42,915 nt of DNA from Prevotella sp. (GTDB lineage: Bacteria; Bacteroidota; Bacteroidia; Bacteroidales; Bacteroidaceae), in the NCBI GenBank assembly GCA_022764085.1, contig JALERP010000123.1, forward strand, positions 1-42,915, given 5' to 3'. Of the stretch, positions 30,375-41,753 are shown one piece after another. The notes beneath the pieces were generated by a model. The model was not told where the DNA came from. It worked only from the letters and a program-made list of their open reading frames with translations, and did no database searches. Made by a program: the position numbers and the translations under genes. Positions within the stretch are counted from its first letter, which is position 1. Each line of letters opens with the position of its first letter.

Positions 30375-30449
30375 CGAAAAAAAAGATATGAAAAGTGTGT
30401 TTTTTTTAAGAAATACTTCAAGAATAGATGAAAACTGCGTTTTTTTTCA

Positions 30450-30457
30450 TAATTTTG
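30450..30457 (+). promoter_or_regulatory. TAnnTTTG -7 box for rRNA methyltransferase
   Basis: taattttgcagtcg 10 nt before the ATG at 30467. Confidence 0.6.
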
Positions 30458-30466
30458 CAGTCGATT

Positions 30467-31681
30467 ATGGCAAGAATAGAAGAATTACCCGAATCATTCC
30501 TTAGTTACACCCGTGAAACGATGGGCGAGGAACTTTTCGCCGCCTTTGTGTCTGGACTTGGCGAGGAAGCCCCGGTGAGTATCCGCGTCAACAGGGCGAA
30601 GTGGGATGGTGGTGTGGCGCATGGCGAGCGTGTGCCCTGGTCTGTTGATGGTTATTATCTGCCCGACCGTCCCAACTTCACCTTCGATCCACTGCTCCAT
30701 GCCGGATGTTATTATGTCCAGGAAGCCTCGTCGATGTTTGTCGAGCGGGTGCTTGGTCAGTATGTCACAGAACCTGTGGAGATGCTGGATATGTGTGCCG
30801 CTCCGGGAGGTAAGTCACTTGCGGCAATAGCCACCCTGCCAGAGGGTAGTTGGCTTATGAGCAACGAGCCGATACGCCAGCGTGCGTCGATATTGGCTGA
30901 AAACGTGAGCAAATGGGGTTCAGAACGTATGGTGGTGGTGAATAACTATCCCGTCCAGATAAGCAAGAGCAAGATGAAGTTCGACGTGATATTGTGCGAC
31001 GTGCCTTGTTCGGGCGAGGGTATGTTTCGCAAGGATGCCCAGGCTATAAGGGAATGGAGTGTGCAGAACGTGGAGAAATGCCGACAGTTGCAGCGTGAGA
31101 TAGTGGCTGAGGCATGGAAATGTCTGCGTCCTGGTGGAATACTCGTTTATAGTACATGCACGTTCAATACCCGCGAGAACGAGGAGAACGTGAGATGGAT
31201 TATGGATGAGTATGGGGCGGAGCTATTGCCAGTGGATGTCAGTCGTGAGTGGAATGTTGTAGGCTCACTGTTGGATGGATTTGATGGCCCTGTATATAGG
31301 TTTATCCCTGGAGTGACGCGCGGCGAGGGGATATTCATGGCAGTGATGAGAAAGGAGGGAGAGTGGAAGCCGCAAAAGAAACCTTCGCTCGACAAACTGC
31401 CCCCGATACTTCATCGTATGGAACTGACGAGGTTTGGCGGCGAGGGAAAAGACGTGTCTCCAAGAGTTGAAATAGACTATGACACTGCCATATCATACCT
31501 AAGACGTGAGGCTATCCGACTGCCGGAAGATGCCCCGAGAGGCATTGTCACCCTGACTTACCGCGGGGCTGCCATCGGACAGGCCAAGAACATCGGAAAC
31601 CGCGCCAATAACCTTTATCCCAAGGAATGGAGAATCAAAAGCACTCACATGCCGGAGGGGAGACGGGAGGTCTTGAATTAA
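30467..31681 (+). CDS. RsmF-like rRNA cytosine-C5 methyltransferase (NOL1/NOP2/Sun family)
   Basis: 'DMCAAPGGKSLAAIATL', 'DVPCSGEGMFRKD', 'YSTCTFNTRENEENVRWIMDEY'; start chosen at MARIEELPESF. Confidence 0.92.
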   Translation: MARIEELPESFLSYTRETMGEELFAAFVSGLGEEAPVSIRVNRAKWDGGVAHGERVPWSVDGYYLPDRPNFTFDPLLHAGCYYVQEASSMFVERVLGQYVTEPVEMLDMCAAPGGKSLAAIATLPEGSWLMSNEPIRQRASILAENVSKWGSERMVVVNNYPVQISKSKMKFDVILCDVPCSGEGMFRKDAQAIREWSVQNVEKCRQLQREIVAEAWKCLRPGGILVYSTCTFNTRENEENVRWIMDEYGAELLPVDVSREWNVVGSLLDGFDGPVYRFIPGVTRGEGIFMAVMRKEGEWKPQKKPSLDKLPPILHRMELTRFGGEGKDVSPRVEIDYDTAISYLRREAIRLPEDAPRGIVTLTYRGAAIGQAKNIGNRANNLYPKEWRIKSTHMPEGRREVLN

Positions 31682-31747
31682 GAATTAAGAATTAAAAATT
31701 AAGAATTAAAAATTAAGAATTAAGAATTAAAAATTAAGAATTAAGGA
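31678..31747 (+). repeat. AATTAAG heptamer array downstream of RsmF-like gene
   Basis: ttaagaattaagaattaaaaattaagaattaaaaattaagaattaagaattaaaaattaagaattaagg. Confidence 0.85.
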
Positions 31748-31793
31748 TTTTAACACAGAGGAAGCCCCCCTAATCCCCCGAGGGGGACTTGCA

Positions 31794-31899
31794 TTGCGGC
31801 AGATAACTCTGTGTCCTCTGTAAAAGCAGCTTTAGCTGCTCTCTGTATCTTCCGCACCCGCAAAAAAACTCAGTGTCTCTGTGTCTCTGTGTTCAAAAA
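31794..31899 (+). repeat. Composite intergenic repeat unit, copy 1
   Basis: ttgcggcagataactctgtg...aaagcagctttagctgctctctgtatcttccg...gtgtctctgtgtctctgtgttcaaa; ~112-bp tandem duplication with copy 2. Confidence 0.85.
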
Positions 31900-31905
31900 A
31901 ACATC

Positions 31906-32056
31906 TTGCGGCAGATAACTTTGTGGGCTTTGTAAAGCAGCTTTAGCTGCTCTCTGTATCTTCCGCTACCGAAAAAAAACATAGTGTCTTTGTGTCTTTG
32001 TGTTCAAATAAAATTAAGAGTTAAAAATTAAGAGTTAAAAATTAAGAGTTAAGAAT
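31906..32056 (+). repeat. Composite intergenic repeat unit, copy 2, plus AATTAAG-type tail, upstream of thyA
   Basis: 49-nt core identical to copy 3 (42775-42823, opposite strand); tail ttcaaataaaattaagagttaaaaattaagag... Confidence 0.9.
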
Positions 32057-32088
32057 TTATATATTAAGACATATAGAAATATCGAGTT

Positions 32089-32883
32089 ATGAAGCAATAT
32101 TTGGAACTGCTCGACCGCATACTTACGGAGGGCGTAAAGAAAGAAGACAGGACTGGTACAGGCACCGTCAGTATCTTCGGTAATCAGATGAGATTCAATC
32201 TGGAGGAGGGATTCCCGCTCCTTACCACAAAGAAACTGCATCTCAAGTCGATAATATATGAACTGCTGTGGTTCCTCAGGGGTGACACGAATATCAAGTA
32301 CCTGAAAGAACACGGTGTGAGCATTTGGGACGAGTGGGCAGACGAAAACGGAGAACTCGGTCCCGTGTATGGACACCAGTGGCGCTCGTGGCCAGATGAA
32401 AACGGTGGAACTATCGACCAGATTGAGAACGTGGTGAATATGATTAAAAACAATCCTGATTCCCGACGTATGATAGTCAGTGCATGGAATGTAGCGGAAG
32501 TGGAACGTATGGCTCTGCCTCCATGTCATACTATGTTCCAATTCTATGTAGCCAATGGCAGATTAAGTCTTCAGCTCTACCAACGTTCTGCTGACACATT
32601 CCTTGGAGTGCCTTTCAACATTGCATCGTATGCGCTTCTGCTGCAGATGATGGCACAGGTGACAGGACTGAAAGCGGGAGACTTCATACATACAACGGGC
32701 GACACCCATCTCTACCTCAACCATATTGAACAGGCCCGACTGCAACTGACACGCACTCCGCGCCCGTTGCCGAGGATGGTAATAAATCCGGATGTGAAGG
32801 ACATCTTCGACTTCAGATACGAGGATTTCCAACTCGAAGGCTATGACCCATGGCCGCATATCAAGGCAGCCGTGTCGGTGTGA
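32089..32883 (+). CDS. thyA: Thymidylate synthase
   Basis: 264 aa; '[42 protein letters not shown]' active site. Confidence 0.98.
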   Translation: MKQYLELLDRILTEGVKKEDRTGTGTVSIFGNQMRFNLEEGFPLLTTKKLHLKSIIYELLWFLRGDTNIKYLKEHGVSIWDEWADENGELGPVYGHQWRSWPDENGGTIDQIENVVNMIKNNPDSRRMIVSAWNVAEVERMALPPCHTMFQFYVANGRLSLQLYQRSADTFLGVPFNIASYALLLQMMAQVTGLKAGDFIHTTGDTHLYLNHIEQARLQLTRTPRPLPRMVINPDVKDIFDFRYEDFQLEGYDPWPHIKAAVSV

Positions 32884-32926
32884 TTTTTATTGGGGAAGAT
32901 AAAACAGATAAATGAATTAAGGAAGT

Positions 32927-33442
32927 ATGAGAATAAATGTGATTGCAGCCGTGGCAAAAAACCGCGGTATAGGACTTGACAATAAACTGCTGTATTGGTT
33001 GCCCAACGATCTCAAGCGCTTCAAGGCACTTACCACTGGGCATACAATAATCATGGGCCGTAACACCTTCCTGTCCTTGCCCAAAGGAGCATTGCCCAAC
33101 CGCCGCAATATCGTGCTCAGCCGCACTCAAAAGGAATTTCCCGGATGCGAGTGTTATGAGTCGCTCGATGAGGCTCTCAGGCATTGCACCTTAGAAGAAT
33201 GCCGTCAGCATGGTATCGATGACGACGATATATATATAATAGGTGGAGCGAGCGTATATTCACAGGCTATGGATATTGCCGACCGGCTTTGCCTTACCGA
33301 GATAGACGACACCCCGGAGAAAGCCGACGTGTTCTTTCCGCCATATAACGAAGGATGGAAAGAAGAAATGCGGGAAGTGCATGACATTGACGAGCGTCAT
33401 GCACACCGCTACGCCTTTGTTGACTATTTAAGGTCGAAATAA
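32927..33442 (+). CDS. folA: Dihydrofolate reductase
   Basis: 'INVIAAVAKNRGIGLDNKLLYWLPNDLKRFKALTTGHTIIMGRNTFLSLP'. Confidence 0.96.
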   Translation: MRINVIAAVAKNRGIGLDNKLLYWLPNDLKRFKALTTGHTIIMGRNTFLSLPKGALPNRRNIVLSRTQKEFPGCECYESLDEALRHCTLEECRQHGIDDDDIYIIGGASVYSQAMDIADRLCLTEIDDTPEKADVFFPPYNEGWKEEMREVHDIDERHAHRYAFVDYLRSK

Positions 33443-33447
33443 TGTAT

Positions 33448-33483
33448 AGAGACACAGATACTAAAGAAAAAGTCTGTGTCTCT
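33448..33483. terminator. Terminator-like hairpin after folA
   Basis: agagacacaga/tctgtgtctct 11-bp stem, 14-nt loop. Confidence 0.5.
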
Positions 33484-33489
33484 GTATTT

Positions 33490-33696
33490 AATATTACTTA
33501 AGTTTTGCATATGCTCAACTTTTTGGAAGTTAAGGAGTTAAGGAGTTATCGCTCCCGTTGGTCGCTTGGAGTTAAGCCATTAGTATTGAGCATTGGATAT
33601 AAGCGCAACAACATTTGGCTTAACTCCTTAACTCCTTAACTCCTTAACTCCTTAACTACCAACTATTATCCTTACTTGTGAAAGTTGAGTAATATT
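33490..33696. repeat. ~207-bp imperfect nested palindromic element with inverted TTAACTCC octamer arrays
   Basis: aattttact-type outer ends aatattact (33490-33498)/agtaatatt (33688-33696); ctcaacttt/aaagttgag; agttaaggagttaaggagtta / taactccttaactccttaactccttaactccttaact. Confidence 0.8.
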
Positions 33697-33708
33697 ATAA
33701 ATGAGAGA

Positions 33709-34191
33709 TCATTCCTCTTCAGATACAGGTATGTTTACGATAGGAATCTGTCTGTTTATAGCAGTATTAAACGAGATGATAGATTCGCTCCTCGCCAAGC
33801 CTAATGGCTGGAGCTTATCGTGTATGATATTGAGCAGATGATGGTTGTTGAGGGCATAGATTTTGATGAACAAATCAAAATCTCCCGTGGTATAGTGACA
33901 TTCCACCACCTCGGGAATATTCCGTAATTCCTCCACCACAATGTCAAAATTTTCGGGATTTTTGAGGTTAAGGCCTATATAGGCACAAGTTTCGTAACCG
34001 ATTTTCTCAGGGTCAACGATGAATTTTGACCCTTTGATAATACCTGCATTCGACAGTTTCTGAATGCGCTGGTGGATGGCGGCACCGCTCACGTTGCAAG
34101 CTCTTGCTACCTCCAGGAAAGGCACTCGCGCATCCTCTGCTATCATAGTCAGGATCTGCTTGTCAAGTTTGTCAATCTTCTGGTTTGCCAT
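33709..34191 (-). CDS. Lrp/AsnC family transcriptional regulator
   Basis: 'IDKLDKQILTMIAEDARVPFLEVARACNVSGAAIHQRIQKLSNAGIIKGSKFIVD'. Confidence 0.94.
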   Translation of the reverse strand: MANQKIDKLDKQILTMIAEDARVPFLEVARACNVSGAAIHQRIQKLSNAGIIKGSKFIVDPEKIGYETCAYIGLNLKNPENFDIVVEELRNIPEVVECHYTTGDFDLFIKIYALNNHHLLNIIHDKLQPLGLARSESIISFNTAINRQIPIVNIPVSEEE

Positions 34192-34221
34192 TTCTTTTCT
34201 TTATTTTTATTATTTGTGGTG

Positions 34222-34229
34222 CAAAGTTA
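34222..34229 (-). promoter_or_regulatory. TAnnTTTG -7 box for Lrp/AsnC gene
   Basis: minus-strand TAACTTTGCACC. Confidence 0.6.
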
Positions 34230-34295
34230 CAAAATAATCTGCATTAACAATAAAAATATAAGCATTTTTATGAAAAAAAATAGAATTTGACATCA

Positions 34296-34754
34296 TTATT
34301 TGCCCTCATGTGTCTCTTTCTTTGCCGAATAGAGTATTTTGAGTGCGTTGGCACGCCTTAGCGACTGTTTCACATCCGTTATGACCCCCATGTTAGCCTT
34401 TTTGTCAGCCTTGATGCTCACGGTCATCTTCTTGGCGTCCTCAGGTGCCATCCTCTTTCTCTCAGCGGCAATGAAGTCTTCCACTTCTGAAGCATCCACA
34501 ATCCTGTCGTTCACTTGCACCAAGTCATCGCTTCCGCCTTTTATAGGTTTGCCAATGTAGATATGTGATACTGTGGATTTCTTTGTCAGTCTCTCGAGTT
34601 TTGACCCTTGCGGTTCTTGGAACTTCACCTTCATCTGGTTTTCCTTCATGTGAGTGACAATCATAAAGAAAAAGAGCACGGTGAAGATGAGGTCGGGTAG
34701 GGATGCCGTGTTGAGACCCGGGACACTGTGGTTGCGTCTTTTGAACATGCTCAT
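34296..34754 (-). CDS. ExbD/TolR family biopolymer transporter (paralog 2)
   Basis: 'VPGLNTASLPDLIFTVLFFFMIVTHM' N-terminal TM; periplasmic ExbD domain. Confidence 0.88.
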   Translation of the reverse strand: MSMFKRRNHSVPGLNTASLPDLIFTVLFFFMIVTHMKENQMKVKFQEPQGSKLERLTKKSTVSHIYIGKPIKGGSDDLVQVNDRIVDASEVEDFIAAERKRMAPEDAKKMTVSIKADKKANMGVITDVKQSLRRANALKILYSAKKETHEGK

Positions 34755-35278
34755 TGTTCCCCTCCTTCCGTTGGCTCCGCCTCAGAGATTCTCTGCGGGC
34801 AAATACGTGCTATGGCATCGCGCTGTTCCTGAGAACATTGGCTGTAATGAATCTTGAACTCCTTGCGGGCAATATCCTCCCTGACTGCTGTATATGCGTT
34901 CACAATAGCGTTTTGCATGGCAAAATAAGCTTCATAACTGCTATATCTGTCGGCTTTTATGGAAATGACATGCTTGTTGCCGCGTTCTGTGATGAATTGC
35001 TCCACTTTTCCCGTGAGTTGTCTTGCCGTCACCGTGTCGTTGTCGCATGTCAAACGGTTATCGGCGTCAATACAGATGTTCAACAAGTCTTCTCGTTTCA
35101 CGTCCATCTGTTTAAGCTCGTTCTTCTCCGGTACGGGCGGCAGATAACGCGTCAGTCCCTCGTCGGTGTCAAGAGACGTGGTGACGAGGAAGAAAATCAA
35201 CAGCATAAACGAGATGTCAGCCGTTGAAGTAGTGTTGAGTGCCGGTATATTGCGGTCTTTTTTCTTTCCGAACAGCAT
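34751..35278 (-). CDS. ExbD/TolR family biopolymer transporter (paralog 1)
   Basis: 'IPALNTTSTADISFMLLIFFLVTTSLDTDEGLTRYLPP'. Confidence 0.9.
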   Translation of the reverse strand: MLFGKKKDRNIPALNTTSTADISFMLLIFFLVTTSLDTDEGLTRYLPPVPEKNELKQMDVKREDLLNICIDADNRLTCDNDTVTARQLTGKVEQFITERGNKHVISIKADRYSSYEAYFAMQNAIVNAYTAVREDIARKEFKIHYSQCSQEQRDAIARICPQRISEAEPTEGGEQ

Positions 35279-35293
35279 GGTGGATAAATTACA

Positions 35294-35788
35294 TTACTTT
35301 AATCTTCGGGAATAGCCAGACATACCGAATGCCACGGCAATGACTGCCAACAAAATCATCACTCCCGATGTAACTATGAACATATCGGAGAGCCTTAGCC
35401 AGATAGTCTCGGAATAGAGCTTTCCGTTCACCTTGATTGGCTCAGTTGTGGCACAAGCGAAAGAGCCTGCCAACAGTAGGACTGTAATGATCCATGTAAT
35501 GGTGTTTATGCGTGCAGTAGGCACACCATTCTCCACGCCACCTTGTCGGCTTCGCGTCCTGATGCCGTGTATGGCAGAAAAAACAGCCACTCCCACTGCT
35601 GCTGCAGTTAAAAGATATACGTATCCAATAAGAACGTCCGTAAGCAAGGGGGCGTTGAAATCAGCATCCTCCTCATACGGCATGTCATATCCAACGAGCC
35701 AGAACAACGCGAACACCACCGCAGATATAGCCACCAATCCAATCTTGAGCCAAGACTGCCAGTTGTTGACATTCACCTTTTTCTTCAT
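35294..35788 (-). CDS. Hypothetical multi-TM membrane protein within the ExbB/ExbD operon
   Basis: 164 aa with about four hydrophobic segments; start overlaps exbB-like stop (ATGA-type). Confidence 0.75.
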   Translation of the reverse strand: MKKKVNVNNWQSWLKIGLVAISAVVFALFWLVGYDMPYEEDADFNAPLLTDVLIGYVYLLTAAAVGVAVFSAIHGIRTRSRQGGVENGVPTARINTITWIITVLLLAGSFACATTEPIKVNGKLYSETIWLRLSDMFIVTSGVMILLAVIAVAFGMSGYSRRLK

Positions 35789-36612
35789 CTCTTCTTGTAT
35801 TTTGTTATACCGTCGAGCAGTGTGATAGCAGATTCCTCCATTTGCGAGGTGATATGCTCAATCTTCGACACGATATAGTTGTAGAAAAGCTGCAACACGA
35901 GTGCTACGATAATACCGAAAATTGTGGTTATGAGCGCCACCTTCATACCTGAGGCAACAATGGTGGCACTAATGTCGCCAGCCATACGGATGTCGTCGAA
36001 TGCCATCACCATACCAATCACCGTGCCAAGGAATCCCAACGACGGTGCAATGGTGATACAAAGTTTTATCCAAGAACATCCTCGCTCGAGGTTGGACATC
36101 TGTACTGCGCCATATGATACAATCGAACGTTCGATATTCTCGATACTTTCGCCAATGCGCATCAACCCTTGGTAGCAAATGGAAGCAACAGGTCCGCGAG
36201 TGTTACGGCAAATATCCTTTGCTCCCTCAATGTCATCTTCCTCAATCTTGCGGCTGAGGGTTTCCATAAGTTTTTTGGCGTTGATTTCAGAAAGAGTAAG
36301 GTATATGATTCGCTCTATGCAAAAAGCCAAGCCAATGACAAGAGCCAAGGCAACGAGCGACATGAAACCGGCACTGCCCTCAATGAACTTCGACTTCAGT
36401 TCCTTGTGCAGTCCCCCCGTCTCTTCCGCTTCGATGAGTTCCTCGTCTGTAATAAGTTCTGTTGCCGCAGAGTCCACTGCTGCCGTCTTTGCAGTCGTTA
36501 TTGTGGAATCCACTTTTGGAATATTTGTGGAATCAGCCACGGAGGCTACCGGGCATAGGGTAGTCATTACAATGATTGCCGCTGCGACAATCTTCGATTT
36601 AATGTGTTTCAT
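35785..36612 (-). CDS. MotA/TolQ/ExbB proton channel family protein
   Basis: 'WIKLCITIAPSLGFLGTVIGMVMAFDDIRMAGDISATIVASGMKVALITTIFGIIVALVLQLFYNYI'. Confidence 0.92.
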   Translation of the reverse strand: MKHIKSKIVAAAIIVMTTLCPVASVADSTNIPKVDSTITTAKTAAVDSAATELITDEELIEAEETGGLHKELKSKFIEGSAGFMSLVALALVIGLAFCIERIIYLTLSEINAKKLMETLSRKIEEDDIEGAKDICRNTRGPVASICYQGLMRIGESIENIERSIVSYGAVQMSNLERGCSWIKLCITIAPSLGFLGTVIGMVMAFDDIRMAGDISATIVASGMKVALITTIFGIIVALVLQLFYNYIVSKIEHITSQMEESAITLLDGITKYKKR

Positions 36613-36632
36613 ATTTGTTCATTAATGCTAAT

Positions 36633-36663
36633 TACCCTCGATGGCCGTTGGCCATCGAGGGTA
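36633..36663. promoter_or_regulatory. Perfect hairpin between tRNA-Ser and exbB-like gene
   Basis: taccctcgatggcc-gtt-ggccatcgagggta, 14-bp stem, 3-nt loop. Confidence 0.6.
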
Positions 36664-36677
36664 TCTTGTTTTAAAAG

Positions 36678-36765
36678 CGGAGAGAACAGGATTCGAACCT
36701 GCGAACCGGTTTTGCCGGTTACACGCTTTCCAGGCGTGCCTCTTCAACCACTCGAGCACCTCTCC
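36678..36765 (-). tRNA. tRNA-Ser (anticodon GGA), CCA not encoded
   Basis: Minus: GGAGAGGTGCTCGAGTGGTTGAAGAGGCACGCCTGGAAAGCGTGTAACCGGCAAAACCGGTTCGCAGGTTCGAATCCTGTTCTCTCCG; long variable arm, GGTTCGAATCC T-arm. Confidence 0.95.
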
Positions 36766-36782
36766 TTTGCGATTTGCGGGTG

Positions 36783-36790
36783 CAAAATTA
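36783..36790 (-). promoter_or_regulatory. TAnnTTTG -7 box for tRNA-Ser
   Basis: minus-strand TAATTTTGCACCC ~18 nt upstream of tRNA 5' end. Confidence 0.6.
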
Positions 36791-36886
36791 TTGCTTTTTG
36801 GGGAGAAAAAAGAATTATTTGAGATAAAAATGCGGGGATTTAAGTTTTTTTTAGGAGTAAAGTGTATTATTGGCAACTTTTTGTTG

Positions 36887-36894
36887 TAACTTTG
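36887..36894 (+). promoter_or_regulatory. TAnnTTTG -7 box for histidine kinase
   Basis: taactttgccaccc 29 nt before ATG. Confidence 0.6.
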
Positions 36895-38920
36895 CCACCC
36901 AAAAGACATAATATAACCCAAAATGACGATGATAGACAATTCACAAGCTCAGTTTATTTACCAGAAGACCATGTCGAAGGCTCTGGAGAGGATATTGCAC
37001 ACTGATGATATTCAGGAGGCGTTCAGTGACGTCCTCCATGACGTGCTCTACTATTTCAAGGCGGGCAGGGTCGCAATAATGTCAACAGACCGGCGCAATC
37101 CCGACTTGCAGTATTGTGTGTTTGAGGTGCTTGCTGAAGGTGTGTCATCATCTATGGATGGCAGGGAGGAGAGTTTCAGAAAACACAGATGGTGGTATGA
37201 CAAGCTTGAGGCGGGTGAATGTGTTGTAGTGGATGACGCTTCTACAAAGCAATGGGACGACCCCACGGCTGCGGAATTGCTCGCTAGCTTGGGTGTAAGG
37301 GCGCATCTTGGTGTGCCAATCATCAGATACGGGAAAATCTCAGGTTTTCTTGCGATTGATATTCTCGACAGACCATATTTATGGTCGGAAGCCGACCTTA
37401 TGTGGCTGAAAGACCTTGCAAACTTGATGATGCTTTGGCGAAGGCTACAGCGCTCGCGAAAGGATGTGGCATCTGAGAGAAACAAGCTTGAAAAGGTGTT
37501 GAGGGACATGCCAATAGGATTGTGCCTGTATAATATTGACGGAAGCATCACATTCGCTAATGACAGGGCGATGAACATCTTCGGAGTGAAGTCGTTTGAA
37601 GAGGCGAAGGTTTTCAACCTTTTCAGGAGTACACTGCTCACTGAACAGGTGAAGCGAAGCATAAGGGAGCAGGATATTGTGGATGCATCGTTTGAATACA
37701 GCTATGGCAAGATGCCATTTGAGCAGGTGGGAGACTGCAATAGCATGAGGATAACGGTGATGGCAAGATACAGCAAACTATACAGCAGCGACGGAGAAAT
37801 GAAAGCATATCTTGTGGCATACGTAGATAAGACCCGCGAGCAGAACAACTCGCAGAAAATCCACGAACTGGACGAGATTATATCTCTCACCGCCGACTTT
37901 GCCCAGTTGGGATATGCAAGGATTAATGTCATCGACAATACAGGATATGCCACAAGACAATGGTACAAGAACAATAAAATGCCTATTGACGACAGTTCCA
38001 CAGGAATATCCGATTTTGTAGATATTCTCCATCCTGATGACCGTAAGGTTAGCGACGATTTCAGAAATGCGGTGAGACAAGGAAAGAATGTGAGGCTCAA
38101 CAGGCGTATGCGAATTAGGAGACCGGGGGAAAAGGACGCGTGGGATTACCTGCAGGTGTATTCTGTGGTGACAAAATACGAACCGCAGTACGGGGTAATC
38201 GAGATAAGTACTCTGACCCAGTGCGTCAATCATCAGGTGAGACTGGAACATTCGCTCTTGAAGGCTAAGGAGGAAGCTGAACAGGCTGACAAACTGAAAT
38301 CGGCTTTCCTTGCTAATATGAGCCATGAGATACGTACCCCGCTCAATGCCATTGTGGGATTCTCGCAGATGCTCTGCCATAACGATGTGCCTGAGCAAGA
38401 AAAGAACGAGATGATGAAGATTGTGGAAGAGAACAACGAGTTGCTGCTACAGTTGATAAGTGACATACTCGACCTCTCGAAATTGGAAGCGGGTACATTG
38501 GAATTCGTCGAGAAAGATGTTGATGTCAACAATATTTGCAAGGCTGTGGCTGCCTCGATAGAAATGAAGGTAAAGGACGGGGTGAAGGTTAAGGTGGAAT
38601 GTCAGAAGGAGGAATGCCACATAATGAGCGACCCGAACAGGCTCAAGCAGGTGTTGATAAACTTCGCTTCGAATGCAGCTAAGTTCACCAACAGGGGACA
38701 TATCATAGTAGGCTATCATTTCTCAAAGAAAGACCGTATAAGATTCTTTGTAGAGGACACAGGCATAGGTATTCCCGAAGATATGAAAGCAAAGATTTTC
38801 GAGAGATTTGTCAAACTGAATTCCTTTGTTCAGGGTACAGGATTGGGGTTGCAGATAAGCAAGGAAATCGTGCAGAGATTGGGCGGGGTTGTCGGTGTTG
38901 AGAGCGAACCAGGGGAAGGC

Positions 38921-41109
<2,189 letters not shown>

Positions 41110-41115
41110 TTATAA

Positions 41116-41733
41116 TTATTCGCCATTTATCAGTGTTCTCATCATAGCCACCGGATTCTCTGCAGTCAGCACGCTTCCGCTCACCGCAATCCCCTTGACT
41201 CCTGTTGCGAGGATGTCGTCAATGTCAGAGGCGGTAATGCCACCTATGGCTACTACAGGGATGTCGATTCCTGCGCGACGCATATTCTCGATAATGTCGC
41301 GATAGCCTTCAATCCCGAGCACAGGCGCAAGGTTCTTCTTTGTCGTGGTGAAACGGAAAGGTCCGCAACCTATGTAGTCAGCCCCCTGGCTTGCCAGTCG
41401 CTCTATATCCTCAAAGGTATTTGCCGTGCCTCCAATGATAAACTCTTCGCCAAGCACACGGCGCGCCTCGTCAACTGGCATGTCGTTCTTTCCGAGATGT
41501 ACACCGTCGGCATGCAGTTCGCGAGCCAGTTCCACGCGGTCGTCAAGAAGGAATATCGCTTCATTTTGTTTGCATAACGGCTGTATCTCAGCAGCCACTA
41601 CCCTCACCTCATCATCGGTGGCGTCCTTCATTCTCAACTGTATCCATTTACATCCGCCTTCGAGAGCCATTTTCGCTCCCTCCGCATAACCGATGCAGTC
41701 GTTCTGGTGGGTGATGAATTGTATTGATCTCAT
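41116..41733 (-). CDS. thiE: Thiamine phosphate synthase
   Basis: 'WIQLRMKDATDDE', 'DGVHLGKNDMPVDEARRVLG', 'VVAIGGITASDIDDILATGVKGIAVSG'. Confidence 0.94.
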   Translation of the reverse strand: MRSIQFITHQNDCIGYAEGAKMALEGGCKWIQLRMKDATDDEVRVVAAEIQPLCKQNEAIFLLDDRVELARELHADGVHLGKNDMPVDEARRVLGEEFIIGGTANTFEDIERLASQGADYIGCGPFRFTTTKKNLAPVLGIEGYRDIIENMRRAGIDIPVVAIGGITASDIDDILATGVKGIAVSGSVLTAENPVAMMRTLINGE

Positions 41734-41753
41734 TTGTATAAGTGTGCTAATGA

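Noticed and set aside
31763-31790. agcccccctaatcccccgagggggactt as a terminator of the RsmF-like gene
   Set aside because: C/G-rich hairpin is possible but lacks a following T-tract; looks more like a repeat insertion, so not called as a terminator.
31678-32056. CRISPR-like array
   Set aside because: Repeats are 7-8 bp, directly tandem and without spacers of constant length; no cas genes.
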